Made by a program: the position numbers and the translations under genes. DNA of 64,000 nt from Mycobacterium deserti (lineage in GTDB: Bacteria > Actinomycetota > Actinomycetes > Mycobacteriales > Mycobacteriaceae): positions 124,001 to 188,000 of the forward strand of contig NZ_JAODWD010000003.1 of the NCBI RefSeq assembly GCF_025345615.1. Reading direction: 5' to 3'. The stretch's first letter is position 1, and each line of letters opens with the position of its first letter. Below, one piece after another: positions 55,252-64,000 of the stretch. The notes below the pieces were generated by a model, which saw only the letters and a list, made by a program, of their open reading frames with translations, had not been told where the DNA came from and searched no databases.

Positions 55252-56112
55252 GTGGCACCACTGAACCCACGCCTGGCGGCAGGTGCTGGTGTCCTGGCGG
55301 CTCTCCTCGTCCTCGGTGGCCCGGGGGCGGCCGTCGCGGTCGGCCATCCCGCAGACCGCGGCGACAGTCGCGGGGACCGCGGCAGCAGCTCCGATCGAGG
55401 CGGATGGGGCCGAGGCGGATCGGACCGCGACGACCGCGGATCCGGCAACGGGAACCGTCGCGGCGACGGAGACCACCCGGGCTATGGCAACGGCAACAAA
55501 CCCGGCTACGGAAACGGCAGCCGGCCCGGCAACGGCGACGGCGGGTCTCGCATCGACGACGACAGCGCCCAGCAGGACGCCGAAGACCTGGCACCGCTCG
55601 AGCCGGGCACGGCACGCGTCGGGGCGCAGCGACTTGCGCCGAGCGACGACTCAAACCAGAGAGCCGGCTCCGACGACGAGGATCAGGGCGCCGATTCGGG
55701 CTCGGACTCCGCAGGCAGCCCCGGTTCGAGCGGTGGCTCGGACCGCTCCAGTGGGCCTCCCGCAGGATTCACACCTCCGCGGGTGACCGTCGGCAATGGG
55801 CGGTCGCCGGTGGTGCAGCGCCGCGAGAGCAAATCGAGCGGTGGGTTCTCTGCCAACGATCCGGCACCCGCGCCCGCGCCCGCGCAGGCCCCGCCACCGT
55901 CGCCACCGCCGTCCGATCCGGTTCAGGCATGGACGGATCTGATTCGCACTCCGCCAGTGGTGTCGCAGCAGCTGATCGTCGCACCGGCCGTCAAGACGGC
56001 CGATCCGCTGTGGGGTATCGCCGGTCTGCTCTTGATCCCCGCAGCGGGCGCCGCGCTCGGCTACCGGCAGGCGAGGGCCGCCCAGGCCGCCGAACGGCGG
56101 AATCGAACTTAG
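55252..56112 (+). CDS. Secreted low-complexity protein with C-terminal membrane anchor
   Basis: A 286-aa protein. The signal peptide NPRLAAGAGVLAALLVLGG ends near AAVAVG. A long Gly/Asp/Arg/Asn region (residues about 32-110; GDSRGDRG, GNGNRRGDGDHPGYGNGN) and a Ser/Gly/Asp region follow, then Pro-Ala repeats (PAPAPAPAQAPPPSPPP) and a C-terminal hydrophobic segment LWGIAGLLLIPAAGAALGY with a basic tail. This looks like an extended surface protein held by the membrane. GCAGGAG precedes GTG 55252. Its stop overlaps the acyl-CoA ligase stop by 4 nt. No known family. Confidence 0.75.
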   Translation: MAPLNPRLAAGAGVLAALLVLGGPGAAVAVGHPADRGDSRGDRGSSSDRGGWGRGGSDRDDRGSGNGNRRGDGDHPGYGNGNKPGYGNGSRPGNGDGGSRIDDDSAQQDAEDLAPLEPGTARVGAQRLAPSDDSNQRAGSDDEDQGADSGSDSAGSPGSSGGSDRSSGPPAGFTPPRVTVGNGRSPVVQRRESKSSGGFSANDPAPAPAPAQAPPPSPPPSDPVQAWTDLIRTPPVVSQQLIVAPAVKTADPLWGIAGLLLIPAAGAALGYRQARAAQAAERRNRT

Positions 56113-57716
56113 GTGCCGCGCAGATCCTTTCGCAGGATCTTGCCCGACGCCGACTTCGGAATCGCATCGATGAACTGCACCTGGCGCACCTTCTTGTAGG
56201 GCGCGACCTGCCCGGCGACGAACTCGATCACCTCGTCCTCGGTCAACGGACTGTCAGACTGCTTGACCACGAACGCTTTCGGCACCTCTTCGCCTTCGTC
56301 GTCGTTGACGCCGATCACCGCTGCGTCGGCGATCGACGGATGACTCAACAACACGGCCTCGAGTTCAGCGGGCGGGACCTGGTAGCCCTTGTACTTGATC
56401 AATTCCTTGAGCCGGTCGACGATGTAAACGCAGCCGTTGGCGTCGACCTGCGCGAGGTCGCCGGTGTGCAGCCAGCCGTCGTCGTCAATAGTTTCCTTGG
56501 TGGCCTCGTCATTGCCGAGGTAACCGGCCATCACATTGGGCCCCTTGAACCACAACTCGCCAGTCTCACTGAGACCTTCTGCCGGAAGGCCGATTTCGTC
56601 ACCGGTCTCAGGGTTGATCAATTTCGACGCGGCGTTGGACACCGTCCATCCGACCGAACTCAACGGCGCGATCATCGCCATCTGCCGCTGGCCCCCGTCG
56701 AACGGCGTGATGTGGCTGACCGGACTCAACTCGCTCATTCCGTAGCCCTGAACCACGCGGCAGCCCAACCGCTTGGAAACGGCGTGGCCCAGGTCCGCGT
56801 CCAGCGGTGCGGCGCCCGACATCACGGTGTTGAGCGTTGACAGGTCGTATTCGTCGATCAGCGGATGCTTGGCGAGCGCCACGGCGACCGGTGGTGCGAT
56901 GAACGCGATGGTGCACTTGTGTTCGGCGATGTTGCCGAGGAAGTCGCCGAGGTCGAAGCTCGGCATGATCACCAGGCGGGCGCGCGCGTGCAGTGCGGCG
57001 TTGAGCAGCACCGTCATTCCGTAGATATGGAAGAACGGCAACACGGCCAGAATGACATCGTTGGCGACCATGCCGTGAAGCGGCCGGATCTGCGCCACAT
57101 TGGCGACCAGGTTGCGGTGGGTGAGCATCACCCCCTTCGGGTTGCCGGTGGTGCCCGAGCTGTACGGCAGCACCGCAAGGTGTGTCGACGGCGCGAAATC
57201 CACGTCGGCAGGCGGCAATCCGGGTCCCATCAGGTCGGCGGCGTTGGGATGTCCGCTGGCCTCGAGGCCGTCACCGTCGAGCACCACGATGTCCGTGTCG
57301 GCGATCCCGACGGCGGCAGCGGCCTCCTTCGCCGGCGCCAGCAGAGGTGTGACGGTGACCAACATCTTGGCCGTCGAATCCGTCAGTTGCTTGGCGATGT
57401 CCTTGGCGGTGAACAGGGCGTTGATCGTGGTGGCCGTGGCGCCGGAGCGCAGGATGCCGTGGAAGGCCACGGCGAAACCGGAGCTGTTCGGCGACAGCAG
57501 GCCGACGACGTCGCCGACACCGATGCCGCGGCCGGCCAGCGCGCCCGCGAACGCGTCGATGCGGCCGATCATCTCGCGATAAGTGGTCTGACGGCCGGAC
57601 TTGGCGTCGATCAGGGCGACGCGCTCGGCGTCGGCATCCGAGATGTCGCCGAACAGATAGTCGTAGACGCTCTGGGAAGGAATGTCGACTTCGGGGAACG
57701 GACTCGCGAAGCTCAT
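56109..57716 (-). CDS. 4-coumarate-CoA-ligase-like acyl-CoA synthetase
   Basis: A 535-aa ANL-superfamily ligase. A3 motif YSSGTTGNPKGVMLTHRNL near 182-200, A5 VQGYGMSELSPVSH near 328, A7 GWLHTGDLAQVD near 415, A8 VDRLKELIKYKGYQVPPAELE near 434, and the C-terminal lysine in PKSASGKILRKDL. It activates a carboxylic acid to its CoA thioester through an adenylate. ATG 57716 (MSFASPFPEV) is preferred over ATG 57734. Substrate unknown; it is outside the M. tuberculosis order here. Confidence 0.88.
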   Translation of the reverse strand: MSFASPFPEVDIPSQSVYDYLFGDISDADAERVALIDAKSGRQTTYREMIGRIDAFAGALAGRGIGVGDVVGLLSPNSSGFAVAFHGILRSGATATTINALFTAKDIAKQLTDSTAKMLVTVTPLLAPAKEAAAAVGIADTDIVVLDGDGLEASGHPNAADLMGPGLPPADVDFAPSTHLAVLPYSSGTTGNPKGVMLTHRNLVANVAQIRPLHGMVANDVILAVLPFFHIYGMTVLLNAALHARARLVIMPSFDLGDFLGNIAEHKCTIAFIAPPVAVALAKHPLIDEYDLSTLNTVMSGAAPLDADLGHAVSKRLGCRVVQGYGMSELSPVSHITPFDGGQRQMAMIAPLSSVGWTVSNAASKLINPETGDEIGLPAEGLSETGELWFKGPNVMAGYLGNDEATKETIDDDGWLHTGDLAQVDANGCVYIVDRLKELIKYKGYQVPPAELEAVLLSHPSIADAAVIGVNDDEGEEVPKAFVVKQSDSPLTEDEVIEFVAGQVAPYKKVRQVQFIDAIPKSASGKILRKDLRGT

Positions 57717-57752
57717 GGCTGTAGATCCAACCATGACGCGCCGGATCGCCGG

Positions 57753-58154
57753 TCAGGCTTGGTCGAGCTGTCTGATCACTTTTTTCGGCGCGACCAACCG
57801 GAACGACGCATCGATCAGTTCAGCGACCTCGTCCCAGTCGACTTTCCTCGTCGCCAGGTCCAAGCCCAGCCAGCCCGCCGCGCCGAGGTAGGCCGGAGAA
57901 AAGATCCGCCCGTCCTGTTCGAGCGCCCGACGCTCCGTTTCGTCGACCTTGACCATGATCGACTGCGGGTACTGGATGTGGTCGCCCTTCGTCGCGGGCT
58001 TCACACTGCCGCCGTACATCACGAACATCTTGGTGACGAAGAAGGCCGGCCGACCGTGCGACACCTTCTCGAAGGCGCCGGGGAAAGCCAGCGCGATCTC
58101 GCGCACCCTCGCCAGCACCGGATCGTCGTCGCGGAACATGATCGGATGCGCCAT
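57753..58154 (-). CDS. MmcQ/YjbR family protein
   Basis: A 133-aa protein with the MmcQ/YjbR (CyaY-like) fold. Features are VREIALAFPGAFEKVSHGRPAFFVTKMFVMYGG near 17-49, SIMVKVDETERRALEQ, FSPAYLGAAGWLGLDL near 86-101, and WDEVAELIDASFRLVAPKK. The family is predicted to bind DNA; no function is proven. ATG 58154 is used. It diverges from ligA across 47 bp. Confidence 0.85.
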   Translation of the reverse strand: MAHPIMFRDDDPVLARVREIALAFPGAFEKVSHGRPAFFVTKMFVMYGGSVKPATKGDHIQYPQSIMVKVDETERRALEQDGRIFSPAYLGAAGWLGLDLATRKVDWDEVAELIDASFRLVAPKKVIRQLDQA

Positions 58155-58192
58155 GAGCCCAGCGTAACGGCCGTGTCGGGACGCTGGGCTAG

Positions 58193-60870
<2,678 letters not shown>

Positions 60871-61024
60871 GCGAAATACCTCCGCATGTAGGGGGAATCA
60901 TGATCGGGCGCAGTGGGCTGAGCGCCGGTCGTCCGATACCCGCCGCCGTCCCGATCAAAACGGCGAAGAGTTTGTGCCGCCGGGTGACCGGGAACACGAC
61001 ACGCGACACGACCAAGGAGTTCTG

Positions 61025-61276
61025 ATGATCTGCGATACCTGTGGCAACCACTACGACAAGGCGTTCACCGTGACGTGGCCCGATGGCCGCAGCGCGACGT
61101 TCGACAGCGTGGAGTGCGCCGCGGTCCAGCTTGCGCCGGAGTGCGCGCACTGCGGCTGCCGGATTCTGGGCCACGGCATCGAGACACCGGAGGGAATGTT
61201 CTGCTGCGCCCACTGTGCGCGCAAGGACACCAATGCCGACGTCAATGACCGCTATCCGGTCCCCGCGGGCGGCTGA
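61025..61276 (+). CDS. Small Cys-rich zinc/metallothionein-like protein
   Basis: An 83-aa protein with many metal-ligand cysteines: CDTCGNHYDKAF at 3-14, FDSVECA near 27-33, CAHCGCRILGHGI near 40-52, and FCCAHCARK near 58-66. This is the actinobacterial zinc-ribbon/metallothionein-like family (start MICDTCGN...). AAGGAG precedes ATG 61025. It could store or chaperone zinc or copper. It diverges from the hemerythrin gene across 154 bp; both may respond to stress (inference). Confidence 0.8.
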   Translation: MICDTCGNHYDKAFTVTWPDGRSATFDSVECAAVQLAPECAHCGCRILGHGIETPEGMFCCAHCARKDTNADVNDRYPVPAGG

Positions 61277-61300
61277 CCGCGCACGTGAGGACCTGACGGG

Positions 61301-62881
61301 TCAGCGGTAGCCCGCTCGCATGTCGTCGACGATGCGGGGATGATCCAGGGTCGACGGTTCCAGGGACTGCGGCCGGTTGTCTCCGGCGAACACGGTCGCG
61401 GCGTCGAGTACCCGCTGGTCGAGGAACCGCAGCGGCGGGGCATCTGCCGGAACCCGAGGTGTCGGTGCGGTCGGACCGCGACGAGCCAGCACGAAACCCC
61501 AGTCGCCGAATGTTGGCACGTGCACGTGGTACGGCGTCGTCGCGTACCCCGCCGCCCGGATCGTCGACACGGTGCGCCAGTACGCGGTTGGCGTGGAGAA
61601 GGGGCTCCCGGACTGCACGGCCATCAACCCGTCGACCGCGAGCACGCGTGTGACCAGCGCGTAGAACTCCAGTGAGTAGAGCCGGCCCAGGACGGGTGTG
61701 TCCGGGTCCGGCAGGTCGACGATGACGGCGTCGAATCCGCCCCGCGGGACCACATCGGGCGGTGCATCGCGCAACCACGTCATCGCGTCGGCGATTACGA
61801 CGTCGACCCGAGGGTCGTCGAGCGCACCGGCGTTCGCGTCGCGCAGCGTGGTGCGCCCCACCTCCACGACAGCGGGATCGAGCTCGACTTGCACGATGGT
61901 GTCGATACCGTTGTAGCGCAGCAACTCTCGGGCCGCTAACCCGTCTCCACCGCCGAGGACGAGGGCCGTGCGCGCGCCGTCGGCAAGTGCCGGGTACACG
62001 AGACTTTCGGTGTAGCGGTACTCGTCTCGAGTCGAGAATTGAAGTCCGCCATCGAGATACAGCCGGGTGTCGTTGCCGCGCCGCGTGACGACGATCTCCT
62101 GGTAGGCCGAGCGCTCGAACGCGACGATCGGATCGGCATACAACCGCTGGCGCGTCGACGTCTGGATCCCGTCGGCACGCACCAGCAGAGTGACGAGCAG
62201 CGCCAGCGCGGCTATGAGAACGCCTACCGCCGTAGCGAGTTGGCGACTGCTGATCGCGGGACGCAGGAGGAACACGGCCACCACCGCCGCGGCGGCGAGG
62301 TTGATGATGCCCGTCGCCGCCGCCCCGCGGATCATCCCCAGTTGGGGCAGCAGAATGAACGGCCACACCAGACCGCCGACGAGCGCGCCGAGATAGTCAG
62401 CGGCGTTCAAGTTGGCCAGCACGCGGCCGGTATCGGTGGCCGCGGTCAGGCGGCCGCGCTGCAGCAGCGTCATCAGCAGTGGTACCTCCGCGCCCACCAG
62501 AGCGCCGATGACCGCGGTGCCCAGCGCGAGCACCCACAGTGAGCCGCCGAGGAACGCGAACGCGACGTACAGCGCCGCCGCTGACAACCCACCCGTGACG
62601 GCGAGTGCCGTCTCCACGGCGATGAACGTGATTGCGGCGCGGTGCAGCAGCGGCTTGACCAGGAGCGCGCCGGCCCCGAGCGCGGCGACGTATCCTGCGA
62701 CGATCAACGACATCGCGACGATGCCGCCGCCGTGCAGGCTCGTCGACAGCGTCAGCAGCGCGAGTTCGTAGACGATGCCGCAGGCCGCGCACGCCGCGAC
62801 GGCAGCCAGAAGTACCGCACGCCAACGGTTCGTGGTCCCCGCCGGTCGCGGGCCGGGAAGTGTCTGCTCGCTGGCCGTCAT
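61301..62881 (-). CDS. speE: Membrane-anchored spermidine synthase-like protein (Rv2601-like)
   Basis: A 526-aa protein. The N-terminal half (residues about 20-230) has seven or so membrane helices. The C-terminal half is a polyamine-synthase fold: [40 protein letters not shown] near 270-310, [16 protein letters not shown] near 318, [16 protein letters not shown] near 340, and [11 protein letters not shown] near 395. Decarboxylated-SAM use is inferred from the family. ATG 62881 overlaps the DUF350 stop by 4 nt. Aminopropyl transfer is the family reaction; substrate here untested. Confidence 0.85.
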   Translation of the reverse strand: MTASEQTLPGPRPAGTTNRWRAVLLAAVAACAACGIVYELALLTLSTSLHGGGIVAMSLIVAGYVAALGAGALLVKPLLHRAAITFIAVETALAVTGGLSAAALYVAFAFLGGSLWVLALGTAVIGALVGAEVPLLMTLLQRGRLTAATDTGRVLANLNAADYLGALVGGLVWPFILLPQLGMIRGAAATGIINLAAAAVVAVFLLRPAISSRQLATAVGVLIAALALLVTLLVRADGIQTSTRQRLYADPIVAFERSAYQEIVVTRRGNDTRLYLDGGLQFSTRDEYRYTESLVYPALADGARTALVLGGGDGLAARELLRYNGIDTIVQVELDPAVVEVGRTTLRDANAGALDDPRVDVVIADAMTWLRDAPPDVVPRGGFDAVIVDLPDPDTPVLGRLYSLEFYALVTRVLAVDGLMAVQSGSPFSTPTAYWRTVSTIRAAGYATTPYHVHVPTFGDWGFVLARRGPTAPTPRVPADAPPLRFLDQRVLDAATVFAGDNRPQSLEPSTLDHPRIVDDMRAGYR

Positions 62882-63348
62882 GACAGCGCGGCGGCGTTCA
62901 CTCCTCCCACGGCCAGCAGCACAACGGCGGTGGCGATCGCGGCGGGGTGCAGTCGCTCGTCGGCGATCAGGTCCCGGAACCGGCCGGGCACAGCCACTTC
63001 GAGCACGACAAGCGCCAGGCCCTGCAGCGCCACCCCCACGGCTCCGTAAACGGCCGCGTCGACGAGCCCCTGCCCGAGTTGGTCCGAGCTCGCCACGATC
63101 GCGGAGATGACCACGATCGCCAGCGCGGCGTACATTCCGGACGCCACGGCAACGGCGTTGGGCCGCCGCTCGATGAACACCATGTTGCGCAGGTTGCCCG
63201 GCGTGAGCACGTCGACCATCACAAAGCCCACCGACAGCACGACGACGCCGATGACGAAGTACAGGATCGCGGCAACGAGATTCTGCGTGAGGCTTTCGCC
63301 GCTGATGGTGCCGAACTCGACGGCGGCCGGGTGCATGTGTGAGTACAT
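62878..63348 (-). CDS. DUF350 membrane protein (Rv2600-like)
   Basis: A 156-aa protein with four hydrophobic helices. The DUF350 pattern is [30 protein letters not shown] near 25-54 with conserved Asp-x-Leu-TPG, repeated in [30 protein letters not shown] near 100-130. AAGGAG lies 7-12 nt before ATG 63348. It is between the DUF4247 and spermidine-synthase-like genes with a 4-nt overlap downstream. Function unknown; likely works with the membrane synthase. Confidence 0.85.
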   Translation of the reverse strand: MYSHMHPAAVEFGTISGESLTQNLVAAILYFVIGVVVLSVGFVMVDVLTPGNLRNMVFIERRPNAVAVASGMYAALAIVVISAIVASSDQLGQGLVDAAVYGAVGVALQGLALVVLEVAVPGRFRDLIADERLHPAAIATAVVLLAVGGVNAAALS

Positions 63349-63384
63349 GGAGATCTCCTTAACTCGCTGGCCTGGTTGTGGGAG

Positions 63385-63816
63385 TCACTTCGACCCGTCC
63401 GGCCCGCCGGGGCTGCCGCCCGATCCGCCTGACGGTGAGCCCGGCGTGAAACCGGGGCCGAGAAAGATGAATCCGCCGCCGCTGTACCGGGCGTCGGTGT
63501 CCTCGACGCGGATGCTGCATGGGCGCCCCGCGTCCGGCCCGACGATCACGATGTCGTCGTTGTAGCGCAGATACTCGCTGCCGCGGTCGGTGGCCTGTGC
63601 TTCCGGCGCCTTCGCCTGCGCGATTTCTGAGGCGACCTGCTGCGGCCTGCCGGTGCAGGCGTACTTCGCGCCGTCGGAGTCGCGGCCATACTCCTGATAG
63701 TTGGCGGCCAGGTGGGAGCGAATATCGTTGTTCATCAACGAGATTCCCCAGATCAGGAACACCACACCGGCTACCGCGAGGCCGCCTGCGAGCCAGAACA
63801 GGTTGTTGCGGGTCAC
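63385..63816 (-). CDS. DUF4247 membrane-anchored protein (Rv2599-like)
   Basis: A 143-aa protein with an N-terminal hydrophobic helix (LFWLAGGLAVAGVVFLIWGISLM) and an outer domain with two cysteines (YACTGRPQQVASEIAQAKAPEAQ, RPCSIRVEDTDARYSGGGFIFLGPGF), ending in a Gly/Ser/Pro-rich tail. GTG 63816 is used because it overlaps the upstream TGA (GTGA) and gives the start VTRNNLFWLAGG; a GTG at 63825 would add three residues. Function unknown. Confidence 0.82.
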   Translation of the reverse strand: MTRNNLFWLAGGLAVAGVVFLIWGISLMNNDIRSHLAANYQEYGRDSDGAKYACTGRPQQVASEIAQAKAPEAQATDRGSEYLRYNDDIVIVGPDAGRPCSIRVEDTDARYSGGGFIFLGPGFTPGSPSGGSGGSPGGPDGSK

Positions 63817-64000
63817 GGGCGCCACCGACTACTCGTGTACACCACGGTGCCACCGGCGGCGGCCGGATACAGATGCCATGTCTGCCAACGCCACCCGGCA
63901 CCGTCGGGTTCGGCGGCCAGTGCTGTCAGCGCTGCGTCGTCGCCGGGAAAGGCCCCGCCGAGCCACCCCGGCTCGCGGGCGCAGCGGTGCCGTAAACGGC
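63813..64000 (-). CDS. DUF2617 protein, C-terminal part (cut by window end)
   Basis: Only the last about 61 codons are in the window. The frame reads through GWLGGAFPGDDAALTALAAE and GAGWRWQTWHLYPAAAGG to VVYTSSRWRP and stops at TGA 63813-63815. The WRWQTWHLYP...GEVVYT-like ending and the neighbours (DUF4247, DUF350, spermidine synthase) match the DUF2617 gene of this conserved block (Rv2598-like). Its start lies beyond 64000. Function unknown. Confidence 0.75.
   Translation of the reverse strand, partial: RLRHRCAREPGWLGGAFPGDDAALTALAAEPDGAGWRWQTWHLYPAAAGGTVVYTSSRWRP

Overview
The window is high-GC actinobacterial DNA. Gene content and gene order point to a member of the Mycobacteriaceae, most likely a fast-growing Mycolicibacterium-type species. 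The evidence is a long run of genes in the order known from the Mycobacterium tuberculosis Rv3059 to Rv3014c region (cyp136, TetR, SDR, dinB2, TetR, FMN reductase, nrdHIE, TetR, Baeyer-Villiger monooxygenase, nrdF, adhC, fecB, ctaD, serB2, ABC ATPase, Nudix, echA17, methyltransferases, TB22.2-like, the Rv3030-Rv3032 polysaccharide genes, etfBA, iscS, mnmA, an lpqA-like gene, a MetE-like gene, ligA). The right end instead resembles the Rv2601-Rv2598 block (spermidine synthase, DUF350, DUF4247, DUF2617). Ortholog names are from memory of these families; no search was run. No rRNA, tRNA, CRISPR array or intact transposase was seen.

Layout. 1-4 kb: a methyltransferase, an APH-like kinase, a TSUP exporter, and a stand-alone LeuA regulatory domain preceded by a branched-chain leader peptide and attenuator-like hairpins. 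4-10.7 kb: CYP136 with its TetR and SDR, then a compact minus-strand TetR-dinB2-ATPase operon diverging from an FMN reductase. 10.7-20.2 kb: class Ib ribonucleotide reductase, nrdHIE and nrdF, each preceded by a tandem pair of NrdR boxes spaced 32 bp, with accessory genes between them. 20.2-23.3 kb: an accessory islet. An 84-bp perfect copy of the nrdF 3' end lies 2,344 bp downstream of the original, enclosing three small secreted (DUF732-like) genes and debris; a second islet with a polyampholyte repeat gene ends at a third, degenerate copy of the nrdF tail. This looks like repeated site-specific integration into the nrdF 3' end. 23.3-34 kb: adhC, fecB, ctaD, serB2, a MocR-type regulator with yczE, an ABC ATPase, Nudix and EchA17.

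34-46.3 kb: methyltransferases, a TB22.2-like secreted protein, an alanine/glycine symporter, a beta-propeller lipoprotein, a hexapeptide acyltransferase, a TetR-controlled DoxX/SnoaL pair with two copies of the palindrome ATACNGTACNGTAT, and the glucosyltransferase/GH57/methyltransferase operon of methylglucose lipopolysaccharide type. 46.3-54.2 kb: electron-transfer flavoprotein, an OlsB/OlsA-like acyltransferase pair, iscS-mnmA for tRNA thiolation, a PknH-sensor-like lipoprotein and a MetE-like protein. 54.2-64 kb: an SRPBCC-ArsR operon with twin operators, a low-complexity surface protein, an acyl-CoA ligase, ligA, hemerythrin, a Cys-rich zinc protein and the membrane spermidine-synthase operon, cut by the window end.

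Two sequence-level themes run through the window. Many genes have a TANNNT box 7-8 nt before the start codon, as expected for leaderless transcripts. Several regulator genes also carry clear palindromic operators in their own promoter regions.
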